A DNA stretch of 26,524 nt from CAKVLS01 sp045605365 (GTDB lineage: Bacteria; Bacillota; Clostridia; Christensenellales; UBA1242): assembly GCA_045605365.1 (NCBI GenBank), contig JAZUPV010000102.1, positions 1 through 26,524 of the forward strand, written 5' to 3'. The notes under the pieces were generated by a model. That model was not told where the DNA came from. It saw nothing but the letters and a program-made list of their open reading frames with translations, and searched no databases. Positions 6,257 to 13,692 of this stretch are shown here, one piece after another; position 1 is the first letter of the stretch, and every line of letters starts with the position of its first letter. The translations under genes were made by a program, and so were the position numbers.

Positions 6257-7021
6257 TTGAGATAGTTTTGGTTGTGATTGTTGTGTATAATCGAGTGTTT
6301 GCTCGTCGTAAGATATTTGAGTTATAGTGCCGTTTTTCATAAGATATGCAGAGCCGTATATAGTAGTCTTATCGCCTTCGTGCAAAACATAACTGCCATC
6401 GTCTATAGCAAGAATATCAGTATTGTAACTATCTGGCAATACTATATCTTCTGTAACACGTTTGCCATCAAGAATATCATCTTTTATACTGTCAAAGTGT
6501 GGATAAATATGTATACTAGTTAACCCAAGTCCAGGTAGATATCTTTCAAAATCTGGGTCTAGGCTTTCGCCTTCTAGTTCTGGCGGGCAGTATACCACAT
6601 CAGCGGCGTTCATACTACCAGCACTACTACCTAAGATAACCGCCTGACAATTTTGTAGTTTTTGTTTTAAGTCGATTTTGTTAAAAAACTTATTTTGTGT
6701 AGGTACGTGTCCGCCACATAAAAAGATAAAGTTAGCGTTGTCTACAAGTTCTTGTGCCTGGTCTTTTGTTCTGCCGTCTAATATACTATATTTTTTGAAA
6801 GGCAATGTTAACTCAAACGAATCAAATGTCTTTTCTGCAAACATATCGGTACAAGCATAATCATCTTCGCTACTTGCAATTAACAAAAAGTTGTCGTAAT
6901 TGGTGATATATCGTTTTAAGTTGTCTAACACCTTGTTTTTGTTGCCAAAGTGATGGGAGATTCTGTTGCCTTGCTCGTCCTTTTGGTACAAGTCTAAACA
7001 ACTAGTTAAAAATACTGTCAT
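6254..7021 (-). CDS. Peptidase family S51 (dipeptidase E/cyanophycinase-like) protein
   Basis: S51 enzymes are cytosolic serine peptidases; dipeptidase E cleaves Asp-X dipeptides. In this 255-aa product the nucleophile elbow is ILGSSAGSMNAADV, with Ser133 in the G-x-S-A-G pattern. The preceding strand and turn NFIFLCGGHVPTQNKFF (about 97-113) matches the glycine-rich loop of the family. HIYPHFD (His175) is the likely catalytic histidine region. The N-terminus MTVFLTSCLDLY is a typical core strand. The start codon is the ATG ending at 7021, with AAAGGAT on the coding strand just upstream. There is no signal peptide, so intracellular peptide scavenging is the likely role. Substrate class within S51 cannot be told from sequence. 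Confidence 0.85.
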   Translation of the reverse strand: MTVFLTSCLDLYQKDEQGNRISHHFGNKNKVLDNLKRYITNYDNFLLIASSEDDYACTDMFAEKTFDSFELTLPFKKYSILDGRTKDQAQELVDNANFIFLCGGHVPTQNKFFNKIDLKQKLQNCQAVILGSSAGSMNAADVVYCPPELEGESLDPDFERYLPGLGLTSIHIYPHFDSIKDDILDGKRVTEDIVLPDSYNTDILAIDDGSYVLHEGDKTTIYGSAYLMKNGTITQISYDEQTLDYTQQSQPKLSQ

Positions 7022-7070
7022 AATCTATCCTTTTGTCTGGTGGATAACCCACAAAATTAATAACAATATT

Positions 7071-7099
7071 ATTATACCATACAAAACAACAAAATGCAA
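7071..7099 (-). promoter_or_regulatory. Promoter of the S51 peptidase gene (minus strand)
   Basis: On the minus strand TTGCAT (7099-7094), a 17-nt spacer and TATAAT (7076-7071) are seen, with TATGG preceding the -10 (TRTGn). Confidence 0.78.
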
Positions 7100-7107
7100 A
7101 AATTGAT

Positions 7108-7140
7108 AAAAAAAAGACAAGTTAATCAACTTGTCTTTTT
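7108..7140 (-). terminator. Terminator of the zinc-peptidase operon (minus strand)
   Basis: A 13-bp perfect stem (7111-7123 with 7128-7140) closes a 4-nt loop. On the minus strand it is followed by a T run (A run at 7108-7115 on the plus strand). It starts 8 nt after the stop of the 7148 gene. Confidence 0.9.
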
Positions 7141-7147
7141 GTTTGTT

Positions 7148-7867
7148 TTAGTCGTCTCGTTTAAACCTTGCTATCAACAACAAAAATCTTACTAAGTATA
7201 GTATAGATACAAGCAAAGCTGCAACATAAGTTAGGGCTGCTGCGTTTAGAGTTTTTTTAGCGCCGTCAAGTTCTTCTTCGTTTAGAGTGTTTGTTTCTCT
7301 AAGCAACTTAATAGCTCTGTTTGATGCGTTGTATTCAACAGGTAGTGTAACTAAGTTAACTAATACAGAACCACCAAACACACCTATACCTGACCAAATA
7401 AATATTGAACCAATTAATCCGCCATCAACAACTGCAAAGCTAAACACTAAACCAATACAAACTAATGGCCAAAGTAGTTTTGACATAAAGTTTGTTACTG
7501 GGATAAGTATTTGTCTTAGTCTAAATGGTGCATAATGTTTTTGGTCTTGCAAAGCATGACCAAATTCGTGACAAGCGATACCAAGCGACGCTATCGAAGA
7601 AGAATGATAAACTTCGTTTGACAAGGCGATAACTTTCTTTTTAGAATCGTAATGGTCGCTTAAATTGCCTGATGTGTGTACAACTTGAATATTCATACCC
7701 GCTGCAGAGACTAGTGCTTTTACAAGTTCGCTAGCGGTGATGTTGCTCATGGCTAAGACTTCGTTGTACTTTTTAAAGGTAAGGTCAACTTTTATCTGAG
7801 CCCATGTAGCTATAATAATGCCAGGTAACAATATGATGCCCATCAAATAATAGTGCCAGTATAACAT
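7148..7867 (-). CDS. YugP-type membrane zinc metallopeptidase, paralogue 1
   Basis: This belongs to the neutral zinc metallopeptidase family related to B. subtilis YugP. HEFGH (His100, Glu101, His104) supplies two zinc ligands and the catalytic glutamate. Glu178 in LPVEYNASNRA is the probable third ligand. Hydrophobic segments lie at about 7-23, 132-147, 150-172 and 213-233. At 239 aa it has the normal family length. The segment VIALSNEVYHSSSIASLGIA just before HEFGH is characteristic. AGGAGAAA on the coding strand precedes the ATG ending at 7867. It lies 10 nt downstream of a second copy of the family. The physiological substrate is unknown. Confidence 0.9.
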   Translation of the reverse strand: MLYWHYYLMGIILLPGIIIATWAQIKVDLTFKKYNEVLAMSNITASELVKALVSAAGMNIQVVHTSGNLSDHYDSKKKVIALSNEVYHSSSIASLGIACHEFGHALQDQKHYAPFRLRQILIPVTNFMSKLLWPLVCIGLVFSFAVVDGGLIGSIFIWSGIGVFGGSVLVNLVTLPVEYNASNRAIKLLRETNTLNEEELDGAKKTLNAAALTYVAALLVSILYLVRFLLLIARFKRDD

Positions 7868-7877
7868 AGGGTTTCTC

Positions 7878-8588
7878 CTATTTATGAATAATTCTACGTC
7901 TAATAAAGTTTAGACCAATTATAGAAGAAATAAACTCTGCAACATAAGTATACGCTGCTGAAGCTAGTATTTTTTTTGCGATGCGTTGTTCTTCTTGATC
8001 AAATACGTGATATTTTGCAAGAACTTCTTTTGCTCTACGAGATGCGTCATATTCTAGCGGTATAGTAAAGATTCTAAACAAAAATCCTGCTACAACAACT
8101 GCTAGTGCTGACCATAGCATAATGATAGCTGTGTTACGAGTAGTCTCAAATATCAACATAACAACCGCTGCAATAACTGCAGGCAAAACAAACTTGTTAA
8201 ATACTCTTGAGATAAAGCCCAAAGCTCTTATTATTGTAAAAGATACAGGTGAGTTTTTGTGTTGCAAAGCATGACCAAACTCGTGAGCGGCAACTGATAT
8301 TGCAGCGACTGATCTTTTGTCATAAGTGCTGTCTGATAGTGCGATAACTCTCTTGCTAGGTATATAACAATCGGTTAGTTTGCCTTTGATACGTGCAAAA
8401 GTAAGTTTGTCTACTCCTAGTGTGTCACGTGCAGCAATCAAAAATTGCTGTGTGCTAAAGCCTGACTTGGCTATGACTTGATCGTACTTTTTGAACAATC
8501 TCATCAATTTTCTATTTGCTGTAAGTAATGATATTAGTAGCAGTACGACAGCAGCGACTGCTATAGCGATAATATATTTTGTTTCCAT
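7878..8588 (-). CDS. YugP-type membrane zinc metallopeptidase, paralogue 2
   Basis: A second member of the same family, 236 aa. HEFGH is at His102-Glu103-Phe104-Gly105-His106, and the third-ligand segment is IPLEYDASRRA (Glu179). One N-terminal helix (about 4-23) and two to three central helices (about 134-148, 153-175) mark it as membrane-bound. It shares with its neighbour the FKKYxxV segment near residue 32, the VIALS segment before the active site, and the C-terminal AAYTYVAE motif, so the pair arose by tandem duplication. The two have diverged widely elsewhere, which suggests an old event and distinct substrates. The ribosome-binding site is weak (AAGG), and a -10 lies very near the start. 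Confidence 0.9.
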   Translation of the reverse strand: METKYIIAIAVAAVVLLLISLLTANRKLMRLFKKYDQVIAKSGFSTQQFLIAARDTLGVDKLTFARIKGKLTDCYIPSKRVIALSDSTYDKRSVAAISVAAHEFGHALQHKNSPVSFTIIRALGFISRVFNKFVLPAVIAAVVMLIFETTRNTAIIMLWSALAVVVAGFLFRIFTIPLEYDASRRAKEVLAKYHVFDQEEQRIAKKILASAAYTYVAEFISSIIGLNFIRRRIIHK

Positions 8589-8594
8589 GCCTTA

Positions 8595-8623
8595 ATTATA
8601 TAATGATTTTTTTTATTTAACAA
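8595..8623 (-). promoter_or_regulatory. Possible internal promoter for the zinc-peptidase pair (minus strand)
   Basis: TTGTTA (8623-8618), a 17-nt spacer and TATAAT (8600-8595). The predicted transcript start falls on or next to the ATG ending at 8588, which would make the message nearly leaderless. The -35 is weak, so this is tentative. Confidence 0.4.
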
Positions 8624-8628
8624 CTATT

Positions 8629-9585
8629 TTAGGCTTGAATTATGTTTTTAATCTTATTATTTTCTATTTTAAAACAAAAAAGCTTGGTTTGATAATAATT
8701 ATCTTTGCCATAGGTTAAGGCTATTGGGTAGTTGGTTTTTGTATAAATATTTTGTTTTATCTCAACAAACTCACCAAAAAAGTTGTCTAAGTGTTGATTT
8801 TTTAGTTTGTGAGACAATTCACGTGATAGATAATGATGGGCTAATTTGTAGTTTTTTATTTGTACCGCTTCTAAAAAAGCATAAGGTATCAACAATGGAC
8901 TACTGACAAGGTCGGGTTGATTGTTGACGTATACGGTTTGGTGGTTTGTGGTGTAAGGGGTGGTTGCAAAGTCATATTGTATAATAACACCGTGTTTTGC
9001 CATATCGGTCTGTTCTAAATAACCTTTTAAAAGTTGGTCTTTTAGCTCTAACATATCAAAGAGTTTTTCTTCTTGTACACTAAAGCTATTGTCGAGTATT
9101 AGTAGATAGCTTTTGTCTTGACTAGTTGCTTGTATTATTAAATAGCCGTTTTGTGAGTCTAGGCATAGGTTGGATAGTTCAAAGTCAACTTCGTGACAAA
9201 ATGTACACTCGTCGCCGATTATTGTTATATGCGAAGGACAACCGCTATATAGTTTGACTATATAATTGTTAGAGTTTATGTTGATTGATTTTTGCTCTAG
9301 GGTAGTTAGTTTTGATATTTTTGACTCTACAATAATGGCTTCGTAACAATCGGTGTCAAACTCTGTTATGATACAATCTTTGTTTGGTAGACAGTTGCAA
9401 CTTAGTTTAACAATTTTTGGTATTGATAGATAATGGGTGCTGGTTTGTATCGGGTAGTATTTTATATATATATCTTTGTCTATAACAAGTTTGTGATAGG
9501 TGTAGGGGTGTTCTAACAGTATTTGTTGTTTATCATATTCTACAAGGGCGGGTGTGGCAGATTTTAGATAGATAGTTTTTTGCAT
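8629..9585 (-). CDS. Hypothetical protein, 318 aa
   Basis: I do not recognise this protein. It is very rich in Ile, Asn, Lys and Tyr, has no signal peptide or membrane helix, and is probably cytosolic. Residues 1-230 look like a beta-rich domain of many short strands. They contain scattered cysteines (LSCNCLPNKDC, about 61-71; SGCPSH; GDECTFCHE), some of which could bind metal. The last 85 residues (from about AFLEAVQIKNYKLAHHYLSR) resemble a small NTF2/SnoaL-like cone: helices followed by strands GEFVEIKQNIY, PIALTYGKDN and KLFCFKIENNKIKNI. GAGGT precedes the ATG ending at 9585. It lies 40 nt upstream of the zinc-peptidase pair on the same strand with no terminator between, so the three may form one transcript. 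Confidence 0.72.
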   Translation of the reverse strand: MQKTIYLKSATPALVEYDKQQILLEHPYTYHKLVIDKDIYIKYYPIQTSTHYLSIPKIVKLSCNCLPNKDCIITEFDTDCYEAIIVESKISKLTTLEQKSININSNNYIVKLYSGCPSHITIIGDECTFCHEVDFELSNLCLDSQNGYLIIQATSQDKSYLLILDNSFSVQEEKLFDMLELKDQLLKGYLEQTDMAKHGVIIQYDFATTPYTTNHQTVYVNNQPDLVSSPLLIPYAFLEAVQIKNYKLAHHYLSRELSHKLKNQHLDNFFGEFVEIKQNIYTKTNYPIALTYGKDNYYQTKLFCFKIENNKIKNIIQA

Positions 9586-9685
9586 AAATAGACCTCTAAT
9601 TTATTTTATGCTAGTGATATTGTGATAATGATGTATATTTTTATCTTACTAGACAATACTTATCAAAAAGTAAGGGAGAAGTATA

Positions 9686-10387
9686 GTGCAAAGTTTTTGG
9701 CAAGATAAAGAAGTGATAGATTTGTTTTTGACAGTAAAAGATATAAAAAGCAACAACAAACCGTTGAGTTTTGCTTTTGTTTTGCACGCAAACAAATATA
9801 ACCGCAAACATAACTCGGTAAAAAACTATTATTATTTTGAACTAAAAAATCTAGCTAAAAACCCCTTAAGACAACATAGGTTGGGTATAGATGTAGACGC
9901 ACTTCGTGTCAAAAAACACATTAACTTTAGTCCGCAAGAAAAAAACATCTTAATACAAACTATTGACAAAAAAGTTGCTCTTGGCAAAAGCGTAAGAAGT
10001 GTATGCTATACTCTAGCCAACGGTGATATTGACAAAATGCAACGTTATCAAAACAAATATTATAATTCAAAAAAGCAACCAGCTTTTTCAAACGACCAAA
10101 AAGTAGTCAATATCAAAGAACATAAAGGCAAAGTACTAAACGCACTTAGTGACAAAGATATCACGGCGCTGTTTTTAGGGTTGGTTAGACTGATAAAATC
10201 AGAAGCCACCAAAGAAGCCAACGTTCAGCTAAAAAGAGAATGTGAATTTGCCACGGCTAATTATCAAAAGGCATTGACATTGTTAAAACAAAAAGAAAGC
10301 GAAGTTGACAAACTAAAAAGCATCAACAAAACTCTAAATGACCAAGTAGCCCACCTAAAAAGTACCAACAATACACTTTTGTCCTAA
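9686..10387 (+). CDS. Putative Myb/SANT-like DNA-binding coiled-coil protein, 233 aa
   Basis: Function is not established. The start is GTG at 9686, five bases after AAGGGAGAA (9672-9680). The opening SFWQDKEVIDLFLTVKDIK followed by AFVLHANKYNRKHNSVKNYY looks like one tri-helical Myb/SANT-type unit (WQDKE, then a helix ending NSVKNYYY). A second helical unit is FSPQEKNILIQTIDKKVALG with SVRSVCYTLANGDIDKMQRY. I recall unnamed clostridial proteins with the same two blocks, resembling the RsfA/Myb-like group, so DNA binding is the best guess. Residues about 175-230 form a coiled coil (ANVQLKRECEFATANYQKAL and KESEVDKLKSINKTLNDQV), suggesting dimerisation. It is monocistronic and upstream of addB. 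Confidence 0.7.
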   Translation: MQSFWQDKEVIDLFLTVKDIKSNNKPLSFAFVLHANKYNRKHNSVKNYYYFELKNLAKNPLRQHRLGIDVDALRVKKHINFSPQEKNILIQTIDKKVALGKSVRSVCYTLANGDIDKMQRYQNKYYNSKKQPAFSNDQKVVNIKEHKGKVLNALSDKDITALFLGLVRLIKSEATKEANVQLKRECEFATANYQKALTLLKQKESEVDKLKSINKTLNDQVAHLKSTNNTLLS

Positions 10388-10408
10388 TAATAGGACAAAT
10401 TTTGTTTT
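10378..10408 (+). terminator. Terminator overlapping the stop codon of the 9686 gene
   Basis: TTTGTCCTA (10378-10386) pairs with TAGGACAAA (10391-10399) around an ATAA loop, then TTTTGTTTT. The TAA stop (10385-10387) is part of the hairpin. Confidence 0.85.
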
Positions 10409-10434
10409 ACTACTTACAAAATAAATGTTAAAAT
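10406..10434 (+). promoter_or_regulatory. Possible addB promoter
   Basis: TTTACT (10406-10411), a 17-nt spacer and TAAAAT (10429-10434) lie 18 nt before the addB ATG. The -35 is poor and the assignment rests mainly on position. Confidence 0.4.
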
Positions 10435-10452
10435 TATTTTAGGTAAAGTAGT

Positions 10453-13400
10453 ATGTTAAATATATTTTGTGGTACAACGCTATTTGCACAAGACAAAAGT
10501 TTGTACAATGTTTTAAAATCTAATAGAAACGGCAAAACACACAACATTTTTATTGTGCCAGATAGATACACACTTAGTACCGAAAAGGCTATTTTTGAAT
10601 CGTTAAACATAACAAGTGCATTTGATATAGATGTACTTACTTTGTCACGCCTTGCAAGTAGAATAATGCCGGCTTTTAGCGGTATAAACAAAACCACCAG
10701 CATTATGATTATAAAAAAGATTTTGCTTAATAACAAAAGTAAGTTTAAGTGTTTTAACAAAGCACTTCTTAGTGCGGGCTTTAGCGAAGATTTGTTTAAC
10801 ACCATCAACCAACTAAAAAGTTGCAAAGTGACCCCAGACCAAATTGTCTTTGACAACCCACAAGAATATTTACAACTAAAAATGAACGATATTGCACTTG
10901 TGTATGACGAGTACGAAAAATATCTAAAAGACAACAACTTAAAAGATAGTGCAGACAAGTTTGACGATTTTGAACAAGTCATCAAAAATAGTGACTTTAT
11001 AAAAAACAGCAATATATACATATCACATTTTGACAGTATGACTTTGCAAGGGTATCGCATAGTAGAACAACTTATGTTGTCAGCCAAGTCTATCAATATC
11101 GCCGTGTTAAAAAACCAAGACACCATCAACAGTCATATATATCTAAATGATATGTACAACACTATTGTTGGTATGGCAAACAATCTAAACATCAAACCAA
11201 ACTTTTATACTTGCTCTAGTGGTACAACAGGGCAGTTTAAACATATAGAAAACAACTTGTTTAGTTACAAACCACAAACACTAAAGATAAAAAATAGCAA
11301 TATAGAGATTTTTGAACATACCACTATCGAAGACGAACTAGAAAGAGTCGCTACAAAAATAGTTGCAGGGACAAAAACTAACAATTATAAATATAGAGAT
11401 TTTAGCCTAGCTATAGTAGGTCTTGACAACAACGCAGACATTGTGTCAAAAGTTTTTGACAAGTTTGGTATTAGTTATTATTTGGATAAGTCAATAGACT
11501 ATAGCCAAACTATAGTATATAGTTTTTTTAAGACTATATTTGACCTAAACAACTATTATTATAACAAAGCCGACATTGTGTCTTTTGTAAAAAATATCTT
11601 TGTCGGTGAAAACTTTGACGAAAACACCTTTGAAGATTTTGTTAACAAATATTCTATACAAGGTAGCGTCTTTTTAAAAGATTTGCAATTTGCCCAAGAA
11701 GACGAGTTTTTTGAACAATATAACGAAATAAGAAACTATGTCTTGGGTGGTATAACCAACTTTCACAATCTTATAAAGACTGACAACAAGGTCAAAGATT
11801 TTACTCAAGCAATACGAGATATCGTAACTTATTTTGACCTTGAGACAAAAATTGAAAACCTTATCAAGTATTTTGAACAGGTAGATTTGCAACAATACAA
11901 GCTATTACCACAGTTGTTGCCATCTCTTAGCCAAACACTAGATGGTTTAGACCAAATATTAGGCGAAGTAGTTATGTCTGGGCAAGACTTTGTAGATATA
12001 CTAAACTGCGGACTAAGAAGCATCAATCTATCTACAACACCACTTGCTTGTGACAGTGTTTTTGTAGGGGACGCAAGCAAAAGTCTATATGACAGAACAC
12101 CTATTATGTTTGTATGTGGTGCCAACGAAAACGACTTGCCACATTACAAGCAAGACTGTGGTATTATTACTGACAACGAAATTGAAGAACTTGCCGTAAG
12201 ATACCAGATAGAACCAAGCATAAAAACAATCAACCAAAGAGAAAGGTTTAAGTTGTTTAACTTATTATTAATCCCAACCCAACAACTAATACTTAGTTAT
12301 CACCTAAAAAGCGGTGTCAATAAAGTAACAGGTGCTAGTTGGGTTGACCAAATAAGAAAAATGTTTTTGGTAGAGCATAGGGGAGAGTATTTGCCATTAG
12401 ACATTTACAAAAACGACTACAACCAAGAGACCTTTGTCCAAAACCTAGCAACATATAACAACGCAACAACCAAACTATTAGACTTTTTAAGACAAATAAC
12501 TGACGGTTATCGCTTTAGTTACGAAGACCAAATCAGTACCCTACTAAATGTTGTTGACCCACAACAAAAATATGTCAAATATCTAAACTACGACAATTCT
12601 AACCGTGCACTTAAGAAAAACCTATTCTTTGTCAACAACACATTGAGCGTTTCTCAAATAGAAAGGTTTTATGAATGTCCGTTTAAACATTTTGTAGACT
12701 ACGGTCTAAAACTAAAACAAAAACAAATAGGCAGAATAGACAATCTTAACGTAGGTAATATTTTGCACTTGCTTGCAAAGAGATTTGTAGATATATATTC
12801 AAAAAATAATACTATAGACATACAACAAACAAGTGATAAATTATTTGAGCAGATTTTGTCAACACCAGAATATATCCATATAAAAAACGACCTTCAAAAC
12901 AAAATGCAACTTGTTTCTCTAAAAAAAGAAGCTTCAAGACTATGCGAAGCTATCGCTTATCAAGATGCTCATACCAAGTTTAAGCCTATCTATACAGAAG
13001 TGCGTTTTGCAGATGATGGCAAAATAAAATCTTTGACCATAGACGTAGACGGTCTAAAACTAAAACTTGTCGGTGCGGTAGACCGTATAGATACTTTTGA
13101 AGATTACTTTAGAATTATCGACTACAAAACAGGCAACTGTGACGCAAGCTTTAGCCAACTATACTATGGCAAAAAGTTGCAGCTATATGTTTATCAAAAA
13201 GTTGTCGCAAAAAATCTAAAATTAAAACCTGCTGGCGTATATTATCTACCAGTAAGTAGCAAATACCAAAAAGACAATGATGACTTTAGCAATATCTATC
13301 AGCTAAAAGGTTATACACTAAATCAAGAAAATGTTATCCTTGCTAGCGACGACAATTTGGTAGATGGTATGGAGAGCAATATCGTTGACATCAAACGTAA

Positions 13401-13692
13401 CAAACCAACCAAAGACCAGCAGTATGTCTTTAGTCATTATTCTAAATTATTGACAGAACAAGACCTAGAGCGCTTTGCTGATTATGCTATTGAGATGTTA
13501 AAAACTGCTGTCAAAAGTATCAAAGACGGCAACATCAATGTTAGCCCACTCAAGTTAGGTTCTCACTGTGCGTGCGACTACTGTGATTATCGTGGGCTAT
13601 GTCGATTTGACGAAAGACTCAACAACAGCATAAGACAAGTCAAAGCAAAAGTAACAACAAAAAGTTTTGAGGAGGAGACAGATGGACAATAG
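10453..13692 (+). CDS. addB: ATP-dependent nuclease subunit AddB
   Basis: AddB pairs with AddA to resect double-strand breaks and to recognise the Chi-type regulatory sequence. The product is 1079 aa, near the usual 1100-1170. The C-terminal PD-(D/E)XK nuclease is intact: Asp877 in GAVDRIDTFE, then IIDYKTG with Asp890 and Lys892. The four iron-sulfur ligands are present as Cys742 (YECPFKHF) and Cys1041, Cys1044 and Cys1050, with the expected C-x2-C-x5-C spacing. SVSQIERFYECPFKHFVDYG is the family marker. The N-terminus lacks the GxxxxGKS Walker A usual in Bacillus-type AddB: where it should be there is FCGTTLFAQDKSLY. The ATG at 10453 follows a weak AGG. Overlap with addA is 11 nt. Confidence 0.95.
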   Translation: MLNIFCGTTLFAQDKSLYNVLKSNRNGKTHNIFIVPDRYTLSTEKAIFESLNITSAFDIDVLTLSRLASRIMPAFSGINKTTSIMIIKKILLNNKSKFKCFNKALLSAGFSEDLFNTINQLKSCKVTPDQIVFDNPQEYLQLKMNDIALVYDEYEKYLKDNNLKDSADKFDDFEQVIKNSDFIKNSNIYISHFDSMTLQGYRIVEQLMLSAKSINIAVLKNQDTINSHIYLNDMYNTIVGMANNLNIKPNFYTCSSGTTGQFKHIENNLFSYKPQTLKIKNSNIEIFEHTTIEDELERVATKIVAGTKTNNYKYRDFSLAIVGLDNNADIVSKVFDKFGISYYLDKSIDYSQTIVYSFFKTIFDLNNYYYNKADIVSFVKNIFVGENFDENTFEDFVNKYSIQGSVFLKDLQFAQEDEFFEQYNEIRNYVLGGITNFHNLIKTDNKVKDFTQAIRDIVTYFDLETKIENLIKYFEQVDLQQYKLLPQLLPSLSQTLDGLDQILGEVVMSGQDFVDILNCGLRSINLSTTPLACDSVFVGDASKSLYDRTPIMFVCGANENDLPHYKQDCGIITDNEIEELAVRYQIEPSIKTINQRERFKLFNLLLIPTQQLILSYHLKSGVNKVTGASWVDQIRKMFLVEHRGEYLPLDIYKNDYNQETFVQNLATYNNATTKLLDFLRQITDGYRFSYEDQISTLLNVVDPQQKYVKYLNYDNSNRALKKNLFFVNNTLSVSQIERFYECPFKHFVDYGLKLKQKQIGRIDNLNVGNILHLLAKRFVDIYSKNNTIDIQQTSDKLFEQILSTPEYIHIKNDLQNKMQLVSLKKEASRLCEAIAYQDAHTKFKPIYTEVRFADDGKIKSLTIDVDGLKLKLVGAVDRIDTFEDYFRIIDYKTGNCDASFSQLYYGKKLQLYVYQKVVAKNLKLKPAGVYYLPVSSKYQKDNDDFSNIYQLKGYTLNQENVILASDDNLVDGMESNIVDIKRNKPTKDQQYVFSHYSKLLTEQDLERFADYAIEMLKTAVKSIKDGNINVSPLKLGSHCACDYCDYRGLCRFDERLNNSIRQVKAKVTTKSFEEETDGQ

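Noticed and set aside
13667..13681. TTG start for AddA giving MRRRQ
   Set aside because: The Arg codons are the Shine-Dalgarno sequence itself; ATG at 13682 is properly spaced.
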